Under the pieces are notes generated by a model, which did not search any database, was not told where the DNA came from, and saw only the letters and a program-made list of their open reading frames with translations. From Dyella halodurans (GTDB lineage Bacteria > Pseudomonadota > Gammaproteobacteria > Xanthomonadales > Rhodanobacteraceae): a stretch of 64,000 nucleotides of DNA. Made by a program: the position numbers and the translations under genes. Positions 35,550 through 44,150 of the stretch are shown here, one piece after another; within the stretch, counting starts at the first letter, position 1, and each line of letters begins with the position of its first letter. Location of the stretch: NCBI RefSeq assembly GCF_026283925.1, contig NZ_JAPDPF010000002.1, positions 186,001 through 250,000 on the forward strand, in the 5' to 3' direction.

Positions 35550-38083
35550 GGCCGGGCTCCCAAGGTGGCGACCAGCGCGGGCAGCGCGAGCACCAGACCG
35601 AGCGCGATGATGCCGGTCACGGTCGTGTAGTCGAGCCACAGGCGGCTCAGGCGCAGATCGGTCAGGCGCCGTGGCGAAATGAAGCCCGCATGGATGCGCA
35701 GGAGGTTGCTGATCAGAAAGAGCAGTCCGATGCCGGCGTGCAAGGCGACAAAGCCGATCAGCGCCGCGGCCGTGGCACCGAGTGCGTGTTGATGCGGATG
35801 GGGCGTGACGCTGCCGATCAGCCCCACGGCTGCCGCGATGGCCGCCAGCAGTGCGATCACGGCCAGGCCAATCCAACCCTGGGCCCTGGCGCCGGCGGAC
35901 GTCGCGCGGAGTGAGCCGCGAGCCGCCACGGCGGCGATGACCAAGGCGACGATCACACCGAGGGCAAGCACGCGGCTGGCTTCGGGCGCGAGATTGGCCG
36001 GCCAGTGCGGCGCGGCGATCCACAGATAAAACGTGCCGAAGACCAGTGAGGTGAACAGCGTGCCGTCGGCGACCAGGACACAGATCAGCGCCAGCCATGG
36101 CGGCGCACTGGCGACTTCGGTGTGTGGCGGCACACTGGCACCGTGGCCGATGGGCAGCGGGCCATAGTCACGCCCGAGGCCAGCACGCTGGCCGGCAAGC
36201 ACGAACAGTCCGATGGTCACCAAGGCCATCGCGAGCGACAGCAGATACAGCTTGAAGAGCATTGCCAGCACCGCGGCGCCGGTGAACAGTGCAGTCACCA
36301 GTGGCAGGTAGGTGGGCTGCGGCAGCACGATCACCTGGTCCGGTTCGCCTGACGTCATATGTACGCCGAGTGTCTCCTGCCAGCCGTTGCGGGCGAAGCC
36401 GAGATAGCCTTCGCCACGCGCCAGCGACAGCGCGAGCTGGCCCGGAGCGGCTTGCTCCTTGCCGGGGCCAAGGCGGGGAATCGACGCAAACGCATAAGGT
36501 GCCGGCGGCATCGGCATCGCCCATTCCAGGGTCGTTGCATTCCACGGGTTGCGTCGCACGCGGCGTCCGAAGCGCAACTGCACGATGATGTCGATCACCG
36601 CCATGCCGAAGCCGATCGTCATCACGAAGCTGCCCACCGAGGACAGCAGATTCAGCCAGTCCCAGCCTTCGTCGCCGTTATACGTGAACACGCGCCGCGG
36701 CATGCCGAGCAGGCCGGTGAGATGCATCATGAAGAAGGTCAGGTTGAAGCCGATGAAGATCAGCCAGAACGCAGGCACCGCGAGTCGATAGGCGGCCGTA
36801 CGCCCGGTCAGCAACGGCAACCAGTAATAGAACCCGGCCATCATGGGGAAGGCGAGCGCACCGGCCACCACATAGTGCATATGCGCCACGATGAAATACG
36901 TGTCGTGCGCCTGCCAGTCGAACGGGACGATGGCGAGCATGACGCCAGTCAGTCCGCCTGCGGTGAAGACGAAAAAGAAGCCGAAGATGTACAGCATCGG
37001 CAGGTCCCAGCGGGGCTTGCCATGGGCCAGCGTGGCGAGCCAGGCAAAGAACTGCACCGCCGTCGGCACCGCCACGATCGCCGAGCCGGCCGAGAAAAAT
37101 GCCAGCGCGAGATGCGGTATGCCTACCGTGAACATGTGGTGCACCCAGATGCCAAAGCTGAGGAAGGCCAGCGCGATGATCGCGACGACGATGGCCCGAT
37201 AGCCGACCAGGGGGCGGTTGGCGAAGACCGGGATCATGGTCGACAACGCGCCCGCCATGGGCAGGAAGATGATGTAGACGTCAGGATGGCCGAACAGCCA
37301 GAACAGGTGCTGCCATAGCAGGGCGCTGCCGCCGCGGGTTGGATCGAAGAACGGCAGGCCGAAGGCGCGTTCGATCTCCAGCAGGATCGAGCCGAGGATC
37401 AGTGGCGGAAACGCCACGATCATCATCATGGCGGTCACCAGGATGTACCAGCCGAAGATCGGCATGCGATCCAGCGACATGCCGGGCGCACGCATCTTCA
37501 GCACCGAGACGACGATCTCCATGGCCAGCGATAGCGCCGAGATCTCGACGAAGGTGACGCCGAGCAGCCAGACATCGGCGTTGACGCCCGGCGTGTAGAC
37601 GTTGGAGCTGAGCGGCGTATACATGAACCAGCCGCTGTCCGGCGCCACCCGCGCAATCAACGAGACCGTCAGGATGGTGCCCCCGAGCAGGTAGCACCAG
37701 TAGCCGTAGGCGGTGAGCCGTGGAAAGGCGAAATCGCGCGTGCCGAGGATCTTCGGCGTCAGGTAGACGGCAAAGCTTTCCACCATCGGAATGGCGAACA
37801 GGAACAGCATCATGGAGCCGTGCATGGTGAAGACCTGGTTGTAGGTCTCGGCGTCCATGAAGTCGCCATTCGGCGTCGCCAGCTGCACGCGCGTCAGCAT
37901 GCCCAGGATGCCGCCAATGGCGAAGAACACGAACGACGTGATCACCATGCGCAAGCCGATCACCGAATGATTGACGGCGGCCAGTCGTTGCCACCCCGGG
38001 CCGGTGGCCCAGATCTTCACCAGTTGGCGGTGCAGCCGCAGTGCCGGTGCACCCTGGGGTGGCTGTTCGACGCTAGCGCTCAT
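35546..38083 (-). CDS. Cytochrome c oxidase subunit I-III fusion
   Basis: An 845-residue protein fusing COX1 (about residues 1-560) and COX3 (about 640-845). COX1 ligands are visible: His in FTMHGSMMLFLF, WQHLFWLFGHPDVYIIF (CuB His with Tyr), VHHMFTVGIPH (CuB His pair) and YFIVAHMHYVV (haem a3 and a His). The usual GHPEVY reads GHPDVY, so the D-channel glutamate is replaced by aspartate. The COX3 part has PPWLALICVLVADGTLFTSL and FVALHAGIGLLF. The ATG at 38083 overlaps the subunit II stop. It reduces oxygen and pumps protons in the inner membrane. The fusion recalls CoxN and Thermus caa3 types. Confidence 0.92.
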   Translation of the reverse strand: MSASVEQPPQGAPALRLHRQLVKIWATGPGWQRLAAVNHSVIGLRMVITSFVFFAIGGILGMLTRVQLATPNGDFMDAETYNQVFTMHGSMMLFLFAIPMVESFAVYLTPKILGTRDFAFPRLTAYGYWCYLLGGTILTVSLIARVAPDSGWFMYTPLSSNVYTPGVNADVWLLGVTFVEISALSLAMEIVVSVLKMRAPGMSLDRMPIFGWYILVTAMMMIVAFPPLILGSILLEIERAFGLPFFDPTRGGSALLWQHLFWLFGHPDVYIIFLPMAGALSTMIPVFANRPLVGYRAIVVAIIALAFLSFGIWVHHMFTVGIPHLALAFFSAGSAIVAVPTAVQFFAWLATLAHGKPRWDLPMLYIFGFFFVFTAGGLTGVMLAIVPFDWQAHDTYFIVAHMHYVVAGALAFPMMAGFYYWLPLLTGRTAAYRLAVPAFWLIFIGFNLTFFMMHLTGLLGMPRRVFTYNGDEGWDWLNLLSSVGSFVMTIGFGMAVIDIIVQLRFGRRVRRNPWNATTLEWAMPMPPAPYAFASIPRLGPGKEQAAPGQLALSLARGEGYLGFARNGWQETLGVHMTSGEPDQVIVLPQPTYLPLVTALFTGAAVLAMLFKLYLLSLAMALVTIGLFVLAGQRAGLGRDYGPLPIGHGASVPPHTEVASAPPWLALICVLVADGTLFTSLVFGTFYLWIAAPHWPANLAPEASRVLALGVIVALVIAAVAARGSLRATSAGARAQGWIGLAVIALLAAIAAAVGLIGSVTPHPHQHALGATAAALIGFVALHAGIGLLFLISNLLRIHAGFISPRRLTDLRLSRLWLDYTTVTGIIALGLVLALPALVATLGARP

Positions 38084-38757
38084 GGTTCCGCCTTGGTGGT
38101 GGCAGCCGCGGCAGCGAGCGCGGCGGGGTAGTCTGCGGGACGATCGACGATGACGACGAAGTGCATCCTGGCGTGGCCGACGCCGCAGAACTCGTTGCAT
38201 TGGCCCTCGTAGCGACCGGGCGTATCCGCCTGGATGCGCAGGTGGTTCACCTGACCGGGCACGGCGTCGATCTTGCCGGCGAGCCGCGGCACCCAGAAGG
38301 CGTGGATCACGTCCTCGCTGCTGACGTCGATGTCGACGGGTGTGCCCGCAGGCAGGTGCAGCACGTTGGTGGTCGCCACGTTGCCCCGGTCGGGATAGCG
38401 GAAGGTCCAGACCCATTGCCTGGCCACCGCCTCGATCCGCGGCGGCGAGTGCCCGGGTAGTGGCAGCAGCCGCTCGCCGGCCAGCAGTCCGTAGCAGATC
38501 AGCGGGAGCAGGATGACTGCGGGCAGGGCCAGGCCACCCAGCACGATCCAGCGCGAAGACGGCAGCCGTGAACCCCATCCAGGACGAAGCACCACCAGCA
38601 GAAACAGTGTCAAGACCAGGGCGAACAGTACGCCGGCACCGGCCAGCATCACCCACCACAGCAAGGCGATCGACGCCGCGGAGGGCCCGCTGGGGTCGAG
38701 CGTCGACAGCGGACCGCTGCAGCCGCAGAGCGCAGCCATGAGTCCCGCCACGACCAT
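38080..38757 (-). CDS. coxB: Cytochrome c oxidase subunit II
   Basis: About 225 residues from ATG 38757. A lipobox-like ALCGC near the N-terminus is followed by two transmembrane helices, then a cupredoxin domain. The CuA site is complete: GQCNEFCGVGHARMHF plus an upstream His in VIHAFWVP. There is no C-terminal cytochrome c domain, so it is aa3-type and not caa3. With ATG 38757 the signal sequence is short and uncharged. A GTG at 38832 in the same frame would add a basic RR segment and make a better lipoprotein signal, but overlap the divergent DUF2231 gene by 12 bp. The true start is undecided. Confidence 0.88.
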   Translation of the reverse strand: MVVAGLMAALCGCSGPLSTLDPSGPSAASIALLWWVMLAGAGVLFALVLTLFLLVVLRPGWGSRLPSSRWIVLGGLALPAVILLPLICYGLLAGERLLPLPGHSPPRIEAVARQWVWTFRYPDRGNVATTNVLHLPAGTPVDIDVSSEDVIHAFWVPRLAGKIDAVPGQVNHLRIQADTPGRYEGQCNEFCGVGHARMHFVVIVDRPADYPAALAAAAATTKAEP

Positions 38758-38820
38758 CACGCCGGGAAGACGACGATGCTGCGAAAACCAATGATTGACC
38801 CGGCGCAGAGGACGATGGCC

Positions 38821-39333
38821 ATGGCGAAGCACGGCGATTCCGCAGGCCAGCCCAGGAGTCAGGTCCTGCTGGAAATGAAGCGGCTGGACATGGGCTCCGC
38901 GGTGGCCCTGGTCGGGCACCCAATCCACGTGATGATGGTGCATTTCCCCGTCGCGTTCGTGGTGGCGACGTTCGGCATCGACATCCTTTATTGGTGGTCG
39001 GGTGACGCATTCTGGGTGCGCGCAGGGCTGTGGTCCGCGGGCATGGCGTTCTGGAGTGGCGTGGCCGCCAGCATTGTCGGCACCGGCGAGTTGTTGCTGG
39101 TGCGCGGCATCCGCATGCTGGAAGCGAGTTGGTCGCACGCCGTGGCCGCCATGACTCTGGTCGGCATCGCCGGCGCCAATTGGGGCATCCGCCTGGTCAA
39201 TCCGGCCGATGTGCTGCCACATGGCCTGGTCGTCTCGGCCATCGCCACGGTGATGGTCGGCTTCGCCGGCTGGCACGGAGGCAAACTGGTGTTCGATCAT
39301 GGCGTCGGCATCTTGGTTTCGCCGAAGGACTGA
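38821..39333 (+). CDS. DUF2231 membrane protein
   Basis: A 170-residue protein with about four transmembrane helices, including VGHPIHVMMVHFPVAFVVAT, whose His residues may bind haem or metal as in DUF2231/cytochrome b561-like proteins. ATG 38821 has GAGGA 8 bp upstream and is chosen; other in-frame ATGs exist at 38776, 38815 and 38875. The gene lies on the opposite strand inside the oxidase cluster, divergent from subunit II and overlapping the 3' end of the CopD-like gene by 37 bp. It may serve copper or haem handling, but this is only an inference from position. Confidence 0.75.
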   Translation: MAKHGDSAGQPRSQVLLEMKRLDMGSAVALVGHPIHVMMVHFPVAFVVATFGIDILYWWSGDAFWVRAGLWSAGMAFWSGVAASIVGTGELLLVRGIRMLEASWSHAVAAMTLVGIAGANWGIRLVNPADVLPHGLVVSAIATVMVGFAGWHGGKLVFDHGVGILVSPKD

Positions 39334-39809
39334 TGCAGCCAGCGGGCCAGTCCGCCGGGCTCGAACAAATGCGCGGCGATCTGGTTCGCATCGATCTGCG
39401 GCTTGGCCAGCACGACCCAGAGAATGCCTGCAATCACCAGCAGGTAGGCGCTGGACAAGCTGAGGTAGGCAAGCCGGCTGAAGCGTCCGTTCGGCAGGAA
39501 CAGCTGGTGCATCACCAGACCGGCGGCGACGTGCAGCATGGCCATGATCCCCACCAGCACCATCTTCAGCGAGAACCATTCCTGAAACGTGCGTTGCAGG
39601 AAGATCAGCGCGGTGCCGCTGGCGATCGCGATGAAGGCGGCGGGTGAAGTCAGTTCGACGAAGACCAGCCGGGTGACTCGATGCAACTGCTCGAGGTCGT
39701 CCCCTGGCTTAAGCAGGCGGCGCTGCCAGAACAAAAACGGCAGGGCGAGCAGGCCTCCCGACCACAAGGCAATCGTTGCCAGATGGATGAACTTCAGCGC
39801 GGTGGTCAT
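39297..39809 (-). CDS. CopD-like membrane protein
   Basis: A 170-residue membrane protein with about four helices. The N-terminal segment LKFIHLATIALWSGGLLALPF and a mid-protein MAMLHVAAGLVMHQLF place histidines in helices as in CopD-family and YggT-like copper proteins. The start ATG 39809 overlaps the CtaG stop in ATGA. Its 3' end overlaps the convergent DUF2231 gene by 37 bp. With CtaG it would supply copper to the oxidase. The family assignment is moderate. Confidence 0.7.
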   Translation of the reverse strand: MTTALKFIHLATIALWSGGLLALPFLFWQRRLLKPGDDLEQLHRVTRLVFVELTSPAAFIAIASGTALIFLQRTFQEWFSLKMVLVGIMAMLHVAAGLVMHQLFLPNGRFSRLAYLSLSSAYLLVIAGILWVVLAKPQIDANQIAAHLFEPGGLARWLHQSFGETKMPTP

Positions 39810-40531
39810 AAGGCGGACTCGCTGGGCCGCAAGCTGGACCAGGCGAGCCACAGGCCCACGCCTAAATAAGGCAGCATCGCCGGTACCCACATCAGCAGTC
39901 CGGCCAGTTGCTGGTCGGCGACAGGCGACAGGCCCCAGGCCGCCGTGCTGGTCAGGTGCACCAGGTAAAGCGGCTGGCGTGCGAACACGATGATCGCGCC
40001 GAGCAGGCCCATCTGTCCGATCGTGGTGGCGAGCGCCAGCAGGGCCGGCCCGGTCGGCAGCGACGGCGCCAGAATCGCGCGCCACATCAGCCACGCGCTG
40101 CCCAACATGGACAGTTGCATCAGCCAATACGCCGGCACGCTGGCCAGGCCCCAGGTATACGGCCCCGGTGCGTGCCACAACCACAGGATGACGGCATGCA
40201 CCGCGACCAGCACGGCAAGCGGCAGGGGATTCGTGTGTCGCTGTGGAAACGCGCGCGCCAGCAACGGCGCCACGCCGGCCACCAGAAGCATGTGATGCAG
40301 CACGCGCGCCGAGAACAGGGCCGATGACAGCGCGCACAGTGGCGAGACAAAGATGAACAGCATCAGCGCGATCGCGCCCCAGCCTGCCCGCGCATTGGCC
40401 GAACGACCACGCGCCATGTACAACGCCAGCATCGCCAGGGCAGTGATGACTACGGGGTCGGTATTCCAGCGCGCCCACAGGTCGCTCGGGACGGCGGCGG
40501 GACCGCAGTAGGCAATCATCGGACCTGGCAT
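39806..40531 (-). CDS. CtaG-family (caa3-type) cytochrome c oxidase assembly protein
   Basis: A 241-residue protein with about seven transmembrane helices, typical of the caa3_CtaG family that helps insert copper into oxidases lacking Cox11. Conserved features are YCGPA near the start, VLHHMLLVAGVAPLLA, LWHAPGPY and MWVPAMLPYLGVGLWLAW. AAAGGA precedes the ATG at 40531 by 9 bp. It is first of a two-gene unit with the CopD-like gene, located upstream of the oxidase genes on the same strand. Confidence 0.82.
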   Translation of the reverse strand: MPGPMIAYCGPAAVPSDLWARWNTDPVVITALAMLALYMARGRSANARAGWGAIALMLFIFVSPLCALSSALFSARVLHHMLLVAGVAPLLARAFPQRHTNPLPLAVLVAVHAVILWLWHAPGPYTWGLASVPAYWLMQLSMLGSAWLMWRAILAPSLPTGPALLALATTIGQMGLLGAIIVFARQPLYLVHLTSTAAWGLSPVADQQLAGLLMWVPAMLPYLGVGLWLAWSSLRPSESAL

Positions 40532-40578
40532 GACACGATGTCCTTTCAGGGTCTCGTACCCCGCGGCAACTCGCGGAG

Positions 40579-42096
40579 CTATTCCCTCGCTTTCGGTGTG
40601 TCGTCGGCGTGAACGCCGGGCGCCGCAGCGGCCGGCTCGATCGGGATGTGGCGGACCTTGAATCCGGTGATGCCGAGCAGCAAGGTGCAGATCGGTGCGG
40701 CGATATTGAAGATCGCAAACGGCATGTAGGCCAAGGTGGATACGCCCAGTACCGCCGCCATGTACGCACCGCAGGAATTCCATGGCACCAGGGGCGAGGT
40801 GACGATGCCGGCATCGCCTACCGAGCGCGACAGGTTTTCCGGCGCCAGTCCGCGCTTGGCGAACTCGGCCTTGAACAACCGGCTTGGCAGCAGCAGCGCG
40901 ATGTATTGGTCGCCGGCGACGATGTTGAGCCCGATGGCGGTGGCGACGACGGTAATGAATAGCCGGCCTATGGTCCTGGCGCGCAGCAGCACGGGCGTGA
41001 CCAGCTTGCCGAGCATGCCGAAATCGTCCACGAGGATGCCGAAGGTGACGGCGCCGATGATCAGCCAGATGGTCAGCAGCATGCTGTCCATGCCACCACG
41101 CGAAAGCAGTGCGTCCACCTGCGGGATGCCGGAATTCGCCTCGAAACCGTTGGCCATGGCCAGCCAGATGCCCTTGATCGCGGCGATCGGCGCGGGCGTG
41201 TCCGGCTCGGCAATGAAGCGCGCAATCGCCTGTGGCTGCATGAAGGCGGCCATGACGCCGGCCAGCAAGGCGGCGCCCATGATGGCCAGTGATGCGGGCA
41301 CCTTGCGTATCGACAAGCCCAGCAGGAACAGCAGGGGGATGAGGTTCCAGGGGGTAATGTTGAACAGGGCGTCGAGCCTGGCCAGTTCCCCTTCGGTGAA
41401 CGCGCTGTTGAAGCCTCCACCCCGATTGAGACCGAGCACCGCAAATGCGACCAGGGCAAGCAAGCCGGCGGGTATCGTGGTCCACACCTGCGAGCGGATA
41501 TGCACATAGAGATCCACGCCGGCCAATTGCGCCGCGAGCACGGTGCTCTCCGAGAGCGGTGAGACCTTGTCGCCGACATAGGCGCCGGAAATGATCGCGC
41601 CCGCCGTGATGGCGGGTGACAGGCCGATCATATTGGCCAGCCCGACGAGGCCAACGCCCAGGGTGCCGGCCGTGGTCCACGAGCTGCCGATGCTGAGGGA
41701 GGTGGCAGCGCACACCAGGAAGGCGATCGGGTAGAACCACGCCGGCGTGATCAGCTTGATGCCGTAGTAGACCAGGGTGGGAATGGTGCCGGACATGTTC
41801 CAGGTGCCGATCAAGGCGCCGACGGCAAGCAGGATGAAGATGGCGCCCACCACGGTGGCGATGCCCTTGCGGCCGGACTCCTGAACTTCCTCCCACGTGT
41901 GACCGTTCTTGAAGATGATCAGGATGGCGACCATCGTGCTGAGGATGATCGCGACCTGCAGTGGGCCGTCGACCGCCTTGAGGCCGAAGAGCGCGACGGA
42001 TGCGCCCACCAGGCCGACCAGCGCCAACAGCGGGACGACGGCATCCAGATAGGAAGGCGGCCTGGGCGTGCGAGGTGTTGGGGTTGCGGCGTTCAT
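40579..42096 (-). CDS. nhaC: NhaC-family Na+/H+ antiporter
   Basis: A 505-residue transporter with about 12 helices. Motifs LIGTWNMSGTIPTLVYYG, SLSIGSSWTTAGTLGVGLVGL, GAYVGDKVSPLSESTVLAA and VAGDQYIALLLPSRLF are those of NhaC. It exports Na+ (or exchanges a related substrate, since some NhaC members swap malate and lactate) against protons. It lies 47 bp upstream of ctaG on the same strand and may be co-transcribed with it. With the Mrp antiporter it is the second cation/proton exchanger of the window. Confidence 0.88.
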   Translation of the reverse strand: MNAATPTPRTPRPPSYLDAVVPLLALVGLVGASVALFGLKAVDGPLQVAIILSTMVAILIIFKNGHTWEEVQESGRKGIATVVGAIFILLAVGALIGTWNMSGTIPTLVYYGIKLITPAWFYPIAFLVCAATSLSIGSSWTTAGTLGVGLVGLANMIGLSPAITAGAIISGAYVGDKVSPLSESTVLAAQLAGVDLYVHIRSQVWTTIPAGLLALVAFAVLGLNRGGGFNSAFTEGELARLDALFNITPWNLIPLLFLLGLSIRKVPASLAIMGAALLAGVMAAFMQPQAIARFIAEPDTPAPIAAIKGIWLAMANGFEANSGIPQVDALLSRGGMDSMLLTIWLIIGAVTFGILVDDFGMLGKLVTPVLLRARTIGRLFITVVATAIGLNIVAGDQYIALLLPSRLFKAEFAKRGLAPENLSRSVGDAGIVTSPLVPWNSCGAYMAAVLGVSTLAYMPFAIFNIAAPICTLLLGITGFKVRHIPIEPAAAAPGVHADDTPKARE

Positions 42097-42207
42097 GGGG
42101 GCCTGGACTGACTGCGTGGAGCGGTTAAGAACAGGTTCGCTGTCACGCTAGGTGGGCGGCATCATCTGGCCGCCGGTAGCTTGGTGGCGAAGGAGCCGCC
42201 GGATGCA

Positions 42208-43602
42208 TCAGAAACTCTTTCGCACGTTGACGAAGATCTCGGTCGAGCTGTAATTGAAGCCGATGTCGGCATTGCTCTTGTCGTGCAGCCACAGTATCGA
42301 AGGCCGCAAGCTCCAGGTTGGCGCGAACTCCCAGGTCAAATAGGTGCCCGCCTCGTGCAGGTTGTCGTTACGCTGCGCCAGGATGACGCCGTCGAGCGCT
42401 TCAGGGTGAAAATGCAGCGCCTCCATGTCGTAGGCATTGTGCTCCCACCAGTAATAAATGCCCCAGTCCACCGTGTCAGTGAATGCGAAATCCAGTGTCG
42501 CCGACGCACCGTACAGATCGGAGTTGCCATCCGGCAGCGTCGTCGAGACATAGCGGCCGAAGCGTCCGTCGACGGTGAGACTGGCTCGGCCATCCATGAA
42601 TGAATGGATCCAGCCGGCCGTGCCCTGGGCGGTCGTGCGGGTCCAGGTGACGACCGGCTCGCCCGGAAACCAGCGTCGGGAGTAGAGCAGTTCGAAGCTG
42701 AGCTGATTGGCGGCATCGAGACGATGGCTGTAGTCGCCATAAATACCGGCATCGTTACGATAATTGCCGTTGCCGCGATAGCTGACGCGGCCCCTGAAGC
42801 CCACCGCCAGGTTGTTGTCGCCGAACGAGCGGCTGCCCGCCATGTTCCAGCGCAGATCGGAGTTGTCCCGGCTGTCGTTGTTGTCGAAGTAGCGGAAGCG
42901 ATAGTCCAGCGTGCCACTGAGCGCGTAGCCGTTGTCGAGTTCGTAGTTGAGTCCGCCGCCAACGCGAAGATTGTAGAACGTATCCTTGCGATCACTGCCG
43001 CCAAATGTCTGCGTCCCGATGGTGTCATGCACGTCGTAGACGCCGATGCCGGTTTCCGCATAGCCGAAACTCGTCAGGCGCCTGCCTCCCTCGACGGACT
43101 GCGTGGCAGCGTCGTTGTAGATCCTGACCTGGCTCAGCAAATCCGGTGGCAGATTGTCGAAACGCAGCACCGTCTCGAATTCGATCTTTGCCTCGGCGTA
43201 GCGACCGAGTGCGTAGTACGCGCGGCCTAGTGCGAGATGCGCGCGCGGCGAGTCAGGCTGTGCCGCGAGGCTGGCCTGAAACAACTCCTTCGCCTGTTCG
43301 GCGTGGCCTGCGCCTAGGGCGGCGCGACCGAGCACGTAGTCGAAGGCGGGGTCGCCACGCCTGGCCTCGGCCATGGGCGAAAGCAGGTCGTACGCTTCGG
43401 CGTACTTGCCATCGCGCAACAGTTGTTGCGCGTGGTCGAGTTCAGCGCTCGCCGTGGGGCTCGCCGTGGCGGCGGTTCCGCCGGCGAAGGCGGCGTCGAT
43501 CGGCTGCGATACCAGGCCGGCAATGAAAAGCATGAATGCGACCGACCATTTCGGGCGCGGGCGAGCGCGGAAAACGGTGCGAGTGGAAGTCAATCCATGC
43601 AT
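42208..43602 (-). CDS. Outer-membrane protein with TPR domain and beta-barrel (Slam/DUF560-like)
   Basis: A 464-residue protein: a long basic N-terminus with signal peptide (SVAFMLFIAGLVSQPIDAAFA), tetratricopeptide repeats at about residues 50-160 (LDHAQQLLRDGKYAEAYDLL, RAHLALGRAYYALGRYAEA), then alternating aromatic beta-strands to the terminal ...EIFVNVRKSF, with the final Phe expected of BAM substrates. The layout is that of surface lipoprotein assembly modulators and related DUF560 barrels, which move proteins to the cell surface. No cargo lipoprotein gene is adjacent. An outer-membrane porin with TPR is an alternative. Confidence 0.72.
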   Translation of the reverse strand: MHGLTSTRTVFRARPRPKWSVAFMLFIAGLVSQPIDAAFAGGTAATASPTASAELDHAQQLLRDGKYAEAYDLLSPMAEARRGDPAFDYVLGRAALGAGHAEQAKELFQASLAAQPDSPRAHLALGRAYYALGRYAEAKIEFETVLRFDNLPPDLLSQVRIYNDAATQSVEGGRRLTSFGYAETGIGVYDVHDTIGTQTFGGSDRKDTFYNLRVGGGLNYELDNGYALSGTLDYRFRYFDNNDSRDNSDLRWNMAGSRSFGDNNLAVGFRGRVSYRGNGNYRNDAGIYGDYSHRLDAANQLSFELLYSRRWFPGEPVVTWTRTTAQGTAGWIHSFMDGRASLTVDGRFGRYVSTTLPDGNSDLYGASATLDFAFTDTVDWGIYYWWEHNAYDMEALHFHPEALDGVILAQRNDNLHEAGTYLTWEFAPTWSLRPSILWLHDKSNADIGFNYSSTEIFVNVRKSF

Positions 43603-43616
43603 GGCTTTATCCGATT

Positions 43617-43630
43617 TTGATATCGATTAA
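43617..43630. promoter_or_regulatory. FNR/ANR-like site
   Basis: TTGAT-N4-ATTAA differs from the FNR consensus TTGAT-N4-ATCAA at one base. It lies 15 bp before the start codon of the TPR/barrel gene and 520 bp from arcD. Anaerobic control of arginine deiminase genes by ANR is established in Pseudomonas, but the distance makes a role for arcD doubtful. Confidence 0.35.
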
Positions 43631-43777
43631 CGATGCTCGGTCGTTGATGCTGTGATCTGTCGAATGAATGAATTATTTGGCGCGTATAAGGTCGGTGACT
43701 GATTCCATCGAGTCCGCCGAAAATAGTCGCCATTACTCGTTGCGAATTCCCCGGCCATCCACGCCCTGCTTGCCGCG

Positions 43778-43795
43778 CATGAGTGGCAACTCATG
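43778..43795. promoter_or_regulatory. 18-bp palindrome, possible operator
   Basis: CATGAGT-GGCA-ACTCATG is a perfect 7-bp inverted repeat with a 4-nt spacer in the divergent region between the TPR/barrel gene and arcD. The size fits a dimeric regulator site. No regulator gene is adjacent. Confidence 0.4.
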
Positions 43796-44150
43796 ATCGG
43801 TGGTTTTAGCGGCTCGATACATGAAGAGAGCGTGAGGACTTCGATTGTGCAGGATCAGTGATGGTTTCGGCTGCGGGCATTTCGATTGTGTACGTGCCGT
43901 GACACTCGCTTTCTCGCTATCGCGATTTATTTTGCCGTGCAGGAGGAGCGATTCTTCGGCGTCTCGCGACAACGTTTTCTTCGTCTCCGACCAGTATTTT
44001 TACTGATATGTATTACTGGCTACTTTACTTACCATCCCTGCGTGGGGTGATGAAACGACAGGCCGCTCGCATGCCTGCCTGTGGTCAAACGGGCCAAATT
44101 TCCGGCGCATATCTGGAATTCCGATCTACATGACTAGATAGGGAGCAGGC

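Larger units (their letters stand above)
43603..44150. other. AT-richer intergenic region upstream of arcD
   Basis: About 550 bp without a credible gene and visibly richer in A and T than the surroundings. It separates two divergent genes and holds an FNR-like sequence, an 18-bp palindrome (both listed separately) and two TTCGATTGTG copies about 40 bp apart. The arcD Shine-Dalgarno GGGAGCAGG is at its right end. Confidence 0.6.

Noticed and set aside
38084-39010. N-terminal extension of the COX1-COX3 frame
   Set aside because: These codons overlap subunit II in another frame and encode Arg/Pro/Gly-rich sequence; ATG 38083 overlaps the subunit II stop and begins a normal COX1.
43733-43972. 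A 79-codon minus-strand frame in the arcD upstream region
   Set aside because: No Shine-Dalgarno, no hydrophobic or conserved pattern and no family; treated as chance.
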